Below, piece after piece: positions 53,980-62,297 of a stretch of DNA of 64,000 nt. Origin of the DNA: Pseudomonas sp. QS1027 (GTDB taxonomy: Bacteria; Pseudomonadota; Gammaproteobacteria; Pseudomonadales; Pseudomonadaceae); assembly GCF_002814235.1 (NCBI RefSeq), contig NZ_PHSU01000004.1, positions 124,001 to 188,000 on the forward strand, written 5' to 3'. Position 1 is the stretch's first letter. Every line of letters begins with the position of its first letter. A model generated the notes under the pieces. It saw nothing but the letters and a program-made list of their open reading frames with translations, had not been told where the DNA came from and did not search any database. The position numbers were made by a program, and so were the translations under genes.

Positions 53980-55146
53980 ATGGCAAGGTTGACCGGTGAT
54001 ATTCCCGGAAAAAGGCGATTCAAGGTCGGCATGGTCGGCGGCGGGCAAGGCGCTTATTTTGCCAGTTACCACCGCGCTGCCATGCGCCTGTGTAATCGCT
54101 TCGATATCGTCGCCGGCGCCTTCTCTGCGGACGCCGACAAATGCCGGGCGGCGGGGGCTGCGCTCAACCTTGAGGCAGACCGCATCTACCTGTCCTTCGA
54201 GGCCATGGCGGCTGCCGAGTCGCGCCGGCCCGACCCCATTGAGGCGGTGGTCATCGTCACGCCCAATCACCTGCATTTCGAGCCGTGCCGGCTATTCCTG
54301 GAGGCGGGGATCCCGGTGATCTGCGACAAGCCCCTGGTCAACCATCCAGAAGAAGCCCGGGAGCTGGCCAGCATTGCCGCGCGCCACGACACGTTTTTTG
54401 CGCTGACCTATACCTACCAGGGCTACCCCATGGTCCGCGATGCCCGCAGTCGTATCCAGGCCGGCGAGTTGGGGGAGGTGCGCTTCCTGTATGTCGAATA
54501 CCTGCTGGAGTGGTTGGCGTCGGGTGTGAAGGGCTTGAGCAAGAGCCTGGCCTGGCGCGGTGACCCGCAGAAGGCCGGCCCCACCGGGGCCCTGGGCGAT
54601 GTCGGGACCCACGCCTTCAACATGCTGGAGTTCCTGTCCGGACGGCGCTGCACGCAACTGAATGCCAAGTTGACCAGCGTGGTGCCCGATTGGGGGCTGG
54701 ACGATACCTGCGTGGTGCAACTGGAATTCGAAGGCGGCGTGGATGGCTTGTTATGGGCCAGCTTTGCGGCACCCGGTCATCGTAACGGCCTGCGTTTCAA
54801 GATCATTGGCAGCAAGGCCTCGCTCGAGTGGTGCCAGGAATCACCGGAAACCCTGCTGTTCACCCCCACCGATGGTGCCGACCGTGTCTACCGGCGTGGC
54901 CAGAGTGACAACGTGGCGCAGACGTTGACCTTCACCAGCTTGCCGGCAGGTAACAGCGAAGGCTACCTGGAAGCGCTGGCCGTTCTCTACGCTGATTTTG
55001 CCCAGGCCCTGGAGGCCGGGAAGGGCTGGCGCCGCGTGACCAGCGTGCCGTTGCCGGATATTCAGGAAGGCGTGCGCGGCGTGCTGTTGTCCCAGGCCTG
55101 TGTCGAATCCCATCGGCGGCGCGCCTGGGTGCCTTTTCCAGATTGA
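53980..55146 (+). CDS. Gfo/Idh/MocA-family NAD(P)-dependent sugar dehydrogenase
   Basis: A 388-residue oxidoreductase. The N-terminal nucleotide fold shows VGMVGGGQGAYFASYH, the catalytic Lys lies in ICDKPLVNHPEEA (the EKP motif as DKP), and the C-terminal domain carries GALGDVGTHAFNMLEFL with the conserved Asp and His. Such enzymes oxidise or reduce a sugar or cyclitol hydroxyl. I preferred the ATG at 53980 because GGAG lies nine bases before it; the in-frame ATG at 53965 lacks a ribosome binding site. It starts a run of five genes on the plus strand. Confidence 0.92.
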   Translation: MARLTGDIPGKRRFKVGMVGGGQGAYFASYHRAAMRLCNRFDIVAGAFSADADKCRAAGAALNLEADRIYLSFEAMAAAESRRPDPIEAVVIVTPNHLHFEPCRLFLEAGIPVICDKPLVNHPEEARELASIAARHDTFFALTYTYQGYPMVRDARSRIQAGELGEVRFLYVEYLLEWLASGVKGLSKSLAWRGDPQKAGPTGALGDVGTHAFNMLEFLSGRRCTQLNAKLTSVVPDWGLDDTCVVQLEFEGGVDGLLWASFAAPGHRNGLRFKIIGSKASLEWCQESPETLLFTPTDGADRVYRRGQSDNVAQTLTFTSLPAGNSEGYLEALAVLYADFAQALEAGKGWRRVTSVPLPDIQEGVRGVLLSQACVESHRRRAWVPFPD

Positions 55147-55219
55147 TCTCATGCGTGGCACGGCCGCGTATCCACGAAGTCGAGCGTTCTGCTCACCCTA
55201 ACGCTGTTGAGGAAAAGTA

Positions 55220-56251
55220 ATGTCAAGTGAACTGCATCGCGCTGCGTATTCGGTACTGCTGCCCGCGTTCGGGGATTTGCAACTGGACGACACTGTGCGC
55301 CGTTACCTGAGCCGTGGTGGTGTCTCCCTGTTGCTGGGGGAAACCCGGGATGAATACGTCGGCCGAGACATGAGCCCGGCGCGCAAGGTGACCGAATCAA
55401 AGGCCGATTTTATCCGGATTGTTCGCGAGGCCTCGGCATTGGCCGCCGGGCCGGTGCTGATCGCGGTGGATCAGGAACTTGGCGGGATCGAGCGTCTGCA
55501 CCAGTTGGTGCCGGCCGTGGCCTCCAGGGCACAGCTTCAGGGCCTCAGTGCCGAGGACATCGAGCAACGCTGCTTCGAGATGGCCACCGTGGCCCGTGGC
55601 CTGGGCGTCAATCTGTTCCTGGCGCCGATTGTCGATGTGGTCACCGGTGCCAATCCGTGGTTGCTCAATCGACACCTGGGCGCCGACCCGGTTGAGGTCA
55701 GCCGGGTGTCCTGCGCCTTTATCCGTGGGGTGCAACGCGCGGGTGTCATCGCCACCGCCAAGCACTTTCCCGGGCACTACGTGACTGAGCATGATCCGGC
55801 GATTGCTGAAGCCACGGTGCCAGGGCCGCTGGAATTGCTCCATGACAATCTCGAAGTCTTCAAGGAAGTCATCGCCACCGGTGTGAAAGCCGTGATGCCA
55901 GGGCCAGCGGTTTTCCCCGCCATCGACCCTGACCACTCGGCCTCCACATCGTCCAAGGTGATCGGGGTGCTGCGTGACACCCTCGGCTTCGGGGGCCTGA
56001 TCATTTCCGATGACCTCGACGCGGTGTCCATTCTGCGGGGCAACGCCATCACCGACACCGCCGTCGCTTCACTGGTGGCCGGGGCGCATCTGCTGCTGGT
56101 CTCCAGTGAGTCCGGCCTGGATGCCATCGCCGATGCGATTGTGGTGGCCGTGGAGGAGGGCACCCTGGCGCGCCAGGTGCTGTTGGACGCCGCCGCCAAG
56201 GTTCGCCAGCTCGCAGTGGCCACCCACGGGGTTGATCATGAGCACAAATGA
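55220..56251 (+). CDS. Family 3 glycoside hydrolase-like protein, intact nucleophile
   Basis: A 343-residue, single-domain protein like NagZ-type GH3 enzymes. It shows VDQELGG at Asp84 (substrate pocket), KHFPGH at 181-186, and the nucleophile motif ISDDLD with Asp264. The NagZ DSH acid/base loop is replaced by TEHDPAIAE, so its acid/base partner may differ. No signal peptide: cytosolic. It overlaps the second GH3-like gene by 14 bases. It probably hydrolyses a glycoside after uptake, perhaps with the degenerate partner as a subunit. Confidence 0.85.
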   Translation: MSSELHRAAYSVLLPAFGDLQLDDTVRRYLSRGGVSLLLGETRDEYVGRDMSPARKVTESKADFIRIVREASALAAGPVLIAVDQELGGIERLHQLVPAVASRAQLQGLSAEDIEQRCFEMATVARGLGVNLFLAPIVDVVTGANPWLLNRHLGADPVEVSRVSCAFIRGVQRAGVIATAKHFPGHYVTEHDPAIAEATVPGPLELLHDNLEVFKEVIATGVKAVMPGPAVFPAIDPDHSASTSSKVIGVLRDTLGFGGLIISDDLDAVSILRGNAITDTAVASLVAGAHLLLVSSESGLDAIADAIVVAVEEGTLARQVLLDAAAKVRQLAVATHGVDHEHK

Positions 56252-57257
56252 ACGCAAGGCCTACAGCGTCCTGTTTCCGGTATTGCTCGAGCTGGACCTG
56301 AGTGATGACGTGCGTCGGTTTCTCGGCAATGGCGGGCGCAGCCTGTTGTTTGGCGAGACGGCGGAGGAGTACGTCAGCGGAAAAATGAGCGCGACTCGCC
56401 TGCAATCGGAAACCCTGGAGAAGTGGCAACGCTTCACCGGCACGGCCACCGAGTTGGGCGGGCCGCTGCTGCTGGCGGCGGATGCTGATATTTCCGCCGT
56501 CCACCGCTTGCAGGGGGTCACCCCGGCTTTGCCGCAGCCGGATCTCGCCAGGTCCATGGGCAGTGTCGAGTTGGAAGAGGCCTGTTTTCAGGTGGCAACC
56601 GCGGTGCGCAACGCCGGGGTGAACCTGCTGCTGTCGCCAACGGCCGATGTGGTCGGCGGCACCAATGTCTGGCTGGCGGGACGCACGCTGTCCGATGATA
56701 TCGAGCAGGCCGCGGCGATGGTCGGTGCCTATGTCCGTGGCGTGCGCCGGGCCGGGTTGGCCAGCACGTTGAAGCACTTTCCCGGGCATCCGGTGCTGTT
56801 GCGCCAGCCGTCGACTGAAGAGGCGGTGGTCGGCGAATCCATGGAGCAACTGCGTCGCTACTGGCCCGCGTTTCAGGCCGGGGTCGACGCCGGGGCGGAC
56901 GCGGTGATGATGGGGCCGGCGATTTTCAACGCCTGCACGCCGCCCGTTGCCGGATCCCTTTCGCCCGAGCTGATCGGCGTGCTGCGCCAGGAACTGGGGT
57001 TCAAGGGTTTGGTCATGACCATCGACCTGGACCATCGCTCCACCCTGGGGCAGTTGTCCCTCGGCGAGGTCGCGGTGGCGGCATTGAATGCCGGTGCGGA
57101 CCTGCTGCTGATTTCCGCCAAGGCGATGCCGGAGATGGCGCAGATGGTTCGGGCAATCGTCACCGCCGTTGCCCTGGGTACCTTGCCCCAGGAACGCCTG
57201 GATGCCGCCGCGCTGGCGGTTACCCGCCTGGCTGAGCGTCTGACGGGGCGCCAATGA
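56238..57257 (+). CDS. Family 3 glycoside hydrolase-like protein lacking the nucleophile
   Basis: A 339-residue paralogue of the upstream protein. KHFPGH is kept at 179-184, but the aligned nucleophile motif is MTIDLD (Ile262 replaces the nucleophile Asp) and the pocket motif is ADADISA instead of VDQELGG. It should be inactive as a classical retaining glycosidase. The gene overlaps its neighbour by 14 bases, which implies coupled translation and possibly a heteromer. No frameshift or stop is present, so it is maintained as a gene. Confidence 0.85.
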   Translation: MSTNERKAYSVLFPVLLELDLSDDVRRFLGNGGRSLLFGETAEEYVSGKMSATRLQSETLEKWQRFTGTATELGGPLLLAADADISAVHRLQGVTPALPQPDLARSMGSVELEEACFQVATAVRNAGVNLLLSPTADVVGGTNVWLAGRTLSDDIEQAAAMVGAYVRGVRRAGLASTLKHFPGHPVLLRQPSTEEAVVGESMEQLRRYWPAFQAGVDAGADAVMMGPAIFNACTPPVAGSLSPELIGVLRQELGFKGLVMTIDLDHRSTLGQLSLGEVAVAALNAGADLLLISAKAMPEMAQMVRAIVTAVALGTLPQERLDAAALAVTRLAERLTGRQ

Positions 57258-57260
57258 TCC

Positions 57261-57293
57261 AACCTGACGCAGCCACTGCGTCAGGTTGCGGCG
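57261..57293. promoter_or_regulatory. Perfect inverted repeat carrying TGCGTCA site E
   Basis: Arms AACCTGACGCAG (57261-57272) and CTGCGTCAGGTT (57276-57287) around CCA. The right arm is also the first half of TGCGTCA-GGT-TGCGGCG (57277-57293). It lies four bases after the GH3 stop and 74 bases before the TIM-barrel gene. No T tract follows, so an operator is more likely than a terminator. Confidence 0.6.
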
Positions 57294-57366
57294 AATTTAC
57301 GCCAAGTGCGAAATCTCTTGTCGGACCCCATCTCTCTACAATCAATGACAACGGTAGGAGAGTCAT

Positions 57367-58248
57367 ATGGCAACCCAAACGGACATCCTGGTCCTGCATT
57401 CCACAGTCGCCAAACATTCGACCCTGGCGATGGATATCGACATCGCACAGGCCGTGGGTTTCGATGCGCTGGAGATCAACAGCGCCAAACTGGAAGCGTA
57501 TCTGCAGGCCGGTTATTCCGAGCTGGAGCTTCGCAACCTGCTCAAGGACGTCCACGTCCCGGGCATCGGTTACCTGAGGGATATCGAACGCCAGGGCGCC
57601 GAACGCGATGACCTGCTGCAGGAAGCGGAGCGGCTTTTTCAACTGGCCAATCTGGCCGGCGCCAAAGGCGTGCAAGTCCTCACCGGGCCGATCAACGTAC
57701 AGGCCGTGCTGGATTTTCAGCGCGGCGCCAAGAGTGAGCACTACTCCGGTTTACTGGGCCGCGATCAAGCCGAGCAGTACGCCTTGACCGCAAGAAATCT
57801 TGCAACGCTGGCCGACCTGGCCAGGCAGTACGACCTGCTGCTTTACCTTGAAGCCCTGTCCTGGACGCCCTTGAACAGCCTGGAGCACCAGCTGCAGCTG
57901 ATCGATCGCACCGAGCGCGATAACGTCAGGATGGTCATCGATTACTGGCATTGCTTTACCTCCGGCGTCACCCCGCAGGACATTGCGGGGATGAACAAGG
58001 ACGCCATCTACGGCGTGCATGTCTGTGACTCCCTCGCCTTCGAGGGCGGTATTCCCAATGAAGAAGTCCTCAGGGACGTGCCCACGGGTAGCGGCGTGCT
58101 GGATCTTGCCGAGTGGACCGCGGCGGTAAAAGCCACCGGTTACGTCGGCTGGTGGAGTTGCGAGTTGTTCTGCAAAAAACAGCAGCAGCAAAACAGCTAC
58201 GCAGTTGCCAGGGAGCTGAAGGCGCTTCTGACCCGGTTGGTTGGTTGA
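57367..58248 (+). CDS. Xylose isomerase-like TIM-barrel protein (sugar isomerase/epimerase type)
   Basis: A 293-residue AP endonuclease 2/xylose isomerase-like barrel. Candidate metal ligands are Glu in YLEALSW, Asp and His in MVIDYWHCF, His in GVHVCDSL and Glu in WWSCELF. This is the E-D-H-E set of isomerases such as IolE/IolI, Hyi and 3-ketose epimerases. GGAG precedes the ATG. It follows the GH3 pair and probably acts on the sugar or cyclitol moiety released. Confidence 0.88.
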   Translation: MATQTDILVLHSTVAKHSTLAMDIDIAQAVGFDALEINSAKLEAYLQAGYSELELRNLLKDVHVPGIGYLRDIERQGAERDDLLQEAERLFQLANLAGAKGVQVLTGPINVQAVLDFQRGAKSEHYSGLLGRDQAEQYALTARNLATLADLARQYDLLLYLEALSWTPLNSLEHQLQLIDRTERDNVRMVIDYWHCFTSGVTPQDIAGMNKDAIYGVHVCDSLAFEGGIPNEEVLRDVPTGSGVLDLAEWTAAVKATGYVGWWSCELFCKKQQQQNSYAVARELKALLTRLVG

Positions 58249-58297
58249 TCAAACCCTTTTCAATACCCACTGAATACTAAAAATAACTGAGGTCGTC

Positions 58298-59884
58298 ATG
58301 GTGGATTTCATCGTGATCGGAGGCGGTTCGACCGGTTGTACGGTCGCCTCGCGTCTGAGCGAAGACTCTTCTGCATCCGTTGTTCTTTTTGAAGAAGGGC
58401 CGCGCGATCGCAGCCCTTACATCCATATCCCCGGTGCCTACTACAAAACCGCCCAGGGCCCGCTGCTCAAGCGTTATGCCTGGGAGCCGACCGAGGACCA
58501 GCGTCGCACTGAGGCGCCGACCATGGTTCAGGCCAGCGTGCTCGGCGGGGGCAGTTCGGTCAATGCGATGATCTACATACGCGGCGTGCCCGCCGACTAT
58601 GAGGGTTGGGTCGAGCAGGGCGCCGCCGGCTGGTCGTACAACGAGGTATTGCCCTACTTCAAGAAGGCGGAAGACAACGAGCGCTTCTGCAACGACGTCC
58701 ATGGCGTCGGTGGGCCGCTGGGTGTGTCCGATCCGATCAACATCCATCCCCTGACCAAGGTCTGGCTGCGGGCTTGCCAGCAGTACGGCCTGCCGTACAA
58801 CGAAGACTTCAACTCGGGCAAACCCGAAGGGTGCGGGCTGTACCAGATCACCGCGAAAAATGGTTTTCGCAGCAGCGCGGCAGTGGCCTACCTGGCACCT
58901 GCCAGACGCCGCAAGAATCTGACGGTCAAGACGGGTTGTCGGGTGCTGCGTATTTTGCTGAAGGGCAACAAGGCCGTCGGCGTGGAGTACCTCGAGAAGG
59001 GTGTGCGCCGTGTGATGCACGCCGACAAGGAAATCGTGCTGTCTTCCGGTGCCATCAACTCACCGCGCTTGTTGATGGTGTCCGGCATCGGGCCGGCCGC
59101 CCAGCTTGAAAAGCACGGCATCGAAGTGGTCAAGGATTTGCCCGGGGTAGGGCAGAACCTCCAGGACCATATCGAAGTGTCCCTGGTGTATGAATTGACC
59201 GGGCCACACAGCTATGACAAGTACAAAAAACCGCTGTGGAAAATAATGGCGGGGTTGCAGTACGCGCTGTTCAGGCAAGGCCCGGCGGCCTCCAACCTGA
59301 TTGAAGGCGGCGCCTTCTGGTGGGGCGACAAGGCGGCCAGACATCCGGACATCCAGTATTTCATGGTGGTAGGCGCCGGCATCGAGGAGGGGGTCGATTC
59401 GGTTCCGGGTGGCAACGGCTGCACCTTGAACCTGGGGCAGATACGCCCCAGGTCCCGAGGTTATGTCGAGCTTCATTCAGCCGATCCGATGTCGCCACCG
59501 CGCATCGTGCCCAACTATTTCTCCGATCCCTACGACATTGAAAGCCTGGTGGACGGTTGCCTGGTGGGGGAAGCGATCATGGCCCAGGCGGCCTTCAAGC
59601 CTTATGTCGCGCGGCGTCATGTACCCGACGCGAGCGTGCGTTCGCGAGAGGCCATGAAGAAGTTCTGTCACGAAGAGGCGCATGCCGCGCTGCACCCTTC
59701 GGGTACCTGTCGCATGGGCGTGGATGAATACGCGGTGGTGGGACCGGATCTCAAGGTCCATGGCATTGACGGGCTAAGGGTGGCCGACGCGTCGATCATG
59801 CCGACGTTGATCTCCGGCAACCCCAACTCGGTGTGCATCATGATTGGCGAAAAAGCCGCGGACATGATCCGGCAGGCCCACTAG
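58298..59884 (+). CDS. GMC-type FAD oxidoreductase 2 (choline dehydrogenase-like)
   Basis: A 528-residue GMC enzyme: FIVIGGGSTGCTVASRLSED (residues 4-23), the first GMC signature VLGGGSSVNAMIYIRG, the second signature SSGAINSPRLLMVSGIGP, and the C-terminal HPSGTCRMG and NPNSVCIMIGEKAAD with the catalytic His/Asn set. It has no export signal and no cysteine cluster, so it belongs to the choline/alcohol dehydrogenase or alcohol oxidase group. It ends the run of genes that begins with the Gfo/Idh dehydrogenase, 49 bases after the TIM-barrel gene. Confidence 0.9.
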   Translation: MVDFIVIGGGSTGCTVASRLSEDSSASVVLFEEGPRDRSPYIHIPGAYYKTAQGPLLKRYAWEPTEDQRRTEAPTMVQASVLGGGSSVNAMIYIRGVPADYEGWVEQGAAGWSYNEVLPYFKKAEDNERFCNDVHGVGGPLGVSDPINIHPLTKVWLRACQQYGLPYNEDFNSGKPEGCGLYQITAKNGFRSSAAVAYLAPARRRKNLTVKTGCRVLRILLKGNKAVGVEYLEKGVRRVMHADKEIVLSSGAINSPRLLMVSGIGPAAQLEKHGIEVVKDLPGVGQNLQDHIEVSLVYELTGPHSYDKYKKPLWKIMAGLQYALFRQGPAASNLIEGGAFWWGDKAARHPDIQYFMVVGAGIEEGVDSVPGGNGCTLNLGQIRPRSRGYVELHSADPMSPPRIVPNYFSDPYDIESLVDGCLVGEAIMAQAAFKPYVARRHVPDASVRSREAMKKFCHEEAHAALHPSGTCRMGVDEYAVVGPDLKVHGIDGLRVADASIMPTLISGNPNSVCIMIGEKAADMIRQAH

Positions 59885-60020
59885 CTCCACTCAGACAGTG
59901 GCCGCTGTCCCCTTTGGCGTCGGGTGTGGTTGAGCAAAGGCACGTTTCGCGCATGGGCTGATGTACAGTGCGGGGCGGGATCTGAAACTCACTCACACAC
60001 AAGAATGCAAAGGAGTTGCC

Positions 60021-61166
60021 ATGAAGGATGCAGGGGTATCGCTGGGTGTCAAGGCCGAAGCCGGGCCATGGACCGCACTTGATGAGTTGAAAATCGAGTT
60101 TGCGGACGAGGGCAATCCAGCCAGCGGCAGAATATACAAGAATGGCCTCCAGCAGATCGCAGTGCTGCTGACGGTCAAGCCGACGGACGCCAGCGGCAAT
60201 CTTCTCACCGAAATGAGTTACCCGGGCATTACCAGGCGGGTGCGCTCCGCCTTGGGCCTGGTGAACGATGCGGACGCCCACCGGCTCGAGTTCGTGCCGT
60301 CCGCCGGCATAGGCTCACGCTGGTGTTATACCAGCAGTTGCAACGAGTTCAGCACCGGCAGCTCGATGAACGCGGCGTTCTCCAGCGGCCAGCCCGACGA
60401 CGGGGACGATGGTCCGCTGAAGTTCCTTTTTTATGTGATGTGCCCGCCCGCGGAGCCTCTGGCTTCCATCGCGATCGCCGCGCAGATCGATGTGCCCAAT
60501 GCAAACGGGAACGGCAGCCACTCGGTGACCACGCGCCACGTACAGCCGGGTGACTTGCCGAAAGCAACGGTCAGTATCGCGGCCCTTGCGCCGGTCCGCT
60601 ATACCGAGGCCAACACGGCCTTGACGTCCCTCCTGGCCTATCAGGATCAGGGCAACAGTGCGAGCCGAAAAATGCTGGCGCACAACTATGCGTTTGCCTG
60701 TCGGGAACCAGGCCACCAATTCACGAGATTCGATATCGCTGCCGCCAGCATCGGCGAGTATTGGCATGTCTTCGAGGAAACAACGGCCTTTCAGAACCCT
60801 GGCGAGTCGTTCAGACGCTACAGGAAGTTCAACATCGCCTATGCGTGGAGCCAGTCCAGTCCCGCGCAGGCGCAGGTATTCGGCATGCGGGAGCAGTCGG
60901 GCGAGGCGCAGCACTGGTGGCCGGTCAGCGTCAATCAGGACCGCCACTCCCTCTACTTCACCGTAGCCGAATATGACTCCACCCAGGTGGCGGGCCAGGG
61001 ATTTGGCTATCCAGGCTCACCGGTCAACGCTGTGGCGGCAGCCACCAACGCCGGCAAGGCCGGGGTGTATTTCACCGCCTGGGATCAATACGGGAATTCG
61101 GCGGACTTCACTCCAGCAACCTCCAGGCTGCTGGAGAGTTTTACTGTGCACCCCGGCCGATCTTGA
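60021..61166 (+). CDS. Unrecognised protein
   Basis: A 381-residue protein that I do not recognise. There is no signal peptide or membrane segment, and the predicted composition is rich in beta-type segments (IYKNGLQQIAVLLTVKPTDASGN near residue 38; GVYFTAWDQYGNSADF near 350). The opening resembles immunoglobulin-like beta-sandwich repeats of unknown function. The ATG at 60021 is preceded by AAAGGAG. It is 137 bases downstream of the GMC gene and may be a separate unit. The codon pattern resembles its neighbours. Confidence 0.72.
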   Translation: MKDAGVSLGVKAEAGPWTALDELKIEFADEGNPASGRIYKNGLQQIAVLLTVKPTDASGNLLTEMSYPGITRRVRSALGLVNDADAHRLEFVPSAGIGSRWCYTSSCNEFSTGSSMNAAFSSGQPDDGDDGPLKFLFYVMCPPAEPLASIAIAAQIDVPNANGNGSHSVTTRHVQPGDLPKATVSIAALAPVRYTEANTALTSLLAYQDQGNSASRKMLAHNYAFACREPGHQFTRFDIAAASIGEYWHVFEETTAFQNPGESFRRYRKFNIAYAWSQSSPAQAQVFGMREQSGEAQHWWPVSVNQDRHSLYFTVAEYDSTQVAGQGFGYPGSPVNAVAAATNAGKAGVYFTAWDQYGNSADFTPATSRLLESFTVHPGRS

Positions 61167-61273
61167 TTGCTGTGGACGTTCTATAGCGCCATTGAAGAAA
61201 AAGCGCTTCATCACGCACCTGAACCTTATACTTGGCCCGCCGTCTAGACAGGTTAGGTTCAGGAGTTGAAACC

Positions 61274-62176
61274 ATGGCAGGTAGCAGTTTTTTCGCGTTG
61301 TTCGATGACATCGCCACCTTGTTGGACGACATATCGGTGATGAGCAAGGTCGCCGTGAAGAAAACCGCCAGTGTTCTAACCGATGATCTCGCGGTGAACG
61401 CGGAGAAGGTGGTTGAGCTCAAGGCGGATCGTGAGTTGCCGGTGGTGTGGGCCGTGTGCAAGGGCTCCCTGGTCAACAAGACCATTCTTGTTCCGCTGGC
61501 GCTGGGGCTCAATTACCTGGCCCCTTCGCTGGTCCATTGGCTGCTGGTGATTGGCGGGATCTACCTCTGTTATGAGGGCATCGAGTCGCTTATCGAGAAG
61601 CTGACACCCCATGGCGACCAGGATGGCGCACGAAAGCTGAAGAGGCTCAGTGAAGCCGAGGCGAAGGTCTACGAGGCGAAGAAGGTGAAAGGCGCCATCG
61701 TCACCGACTTTGTCCTCAGCGCCGAGATCGTGGTGATCACCCTCAATGTTGTGGCCGAGGCGCCCTTCGTGCAGCAACTGATAACGCTGGTGCTGATTTC
61801 GTTGCTGGTCACGTTTGGCGTGTACGGCCTGGTGGCTGGCATCGTCCGCATTGATGACCTCGGGCTGCGGCTGCGCAAGATCACCAACCCTGGCCATTTC
61901 GCGGAAACGCTTCGGCGGATTGGCGGATGGCTGATATCAGCCGCGCCCAAGCTGATGAAACTATTATCGTGGGTGGGCATCATCGCCATGTTTTTTGTCG
62001 GCGGAGCGTTTATTGCGGAGGCGATCCACGGCGGTCCTGAATGGATCGTCACGCCTGCGATCAAGCATTGGCTGGAGAACTATCTGATGCAAGCCGTCGT
62101 TGGACTGATCGCAGGGGGCGTTGCAGTCGCCGTGGCCTGGACCGCAAAGCAGCTGACCCAGCGCGTATCTGGCTAG
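61274..62176 (+). CDS. DUF808/YedI-type inner-membrane protein
   Basis: A 300-residue membrane protein. It begins MAGSSFFALFDDIATLLDDISVMSKVAVKKTA, which with AGVLGDDLAVNAEK-like text (here SVLTDDLAVNAEKV) is the fingerprint of the DUF808 family. About five to six hydrophobic segments follow after residue 70. The function of the family is not known. AGGAG lies nine bases before the ATG. Confidence 0.92.
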   Translation: MAGSSFFALFDDIATLLDDISVMSKVAVKKTASVLTDDLAVNAEKVVELKADRELPVVWAVCKGSLVNKTILVPLALGLNYLAPSLVHWLLVIGGIYLCYEGIESLIEKLTPHGDQDGARKLKRLSEAEAKVYEAKKVKGAIVTDFVLSAEIVVITLNVVAEAPFVQQLITLVLISLLVTFGVYGLVAGIVRIDDLGLRLRKITNPGHFAETLRRIGGWLISAAPKLMKLLSWVGIIAMFFVGGAFIAEAIHGGPEWIVTPAIKHWLENYLMQAVVGLIAGGVAVAVAWTAKQLTQRVSG

Positions 62177-62297
62177 GCCCTAGGTGCCGTGCCTGCAAAC
62201 ATGATCTAATCAGGCAACAATTTGGGGGCGCGGAAGTCTTTTCGTACGACACCAGCAGGCCGCCCCTCGCAACCCTCAGGTTCTGAATAGGGCTGTC

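Noticed and set aside
55220..57257. Peptidoglycan-recycling beta-N-acetylglucosaminidase (nagZ)
   Set aside because: The DQEGGRV and DSH loop residues of NagZ are altered in the first protein and lost in the second, and the context is catabolic.
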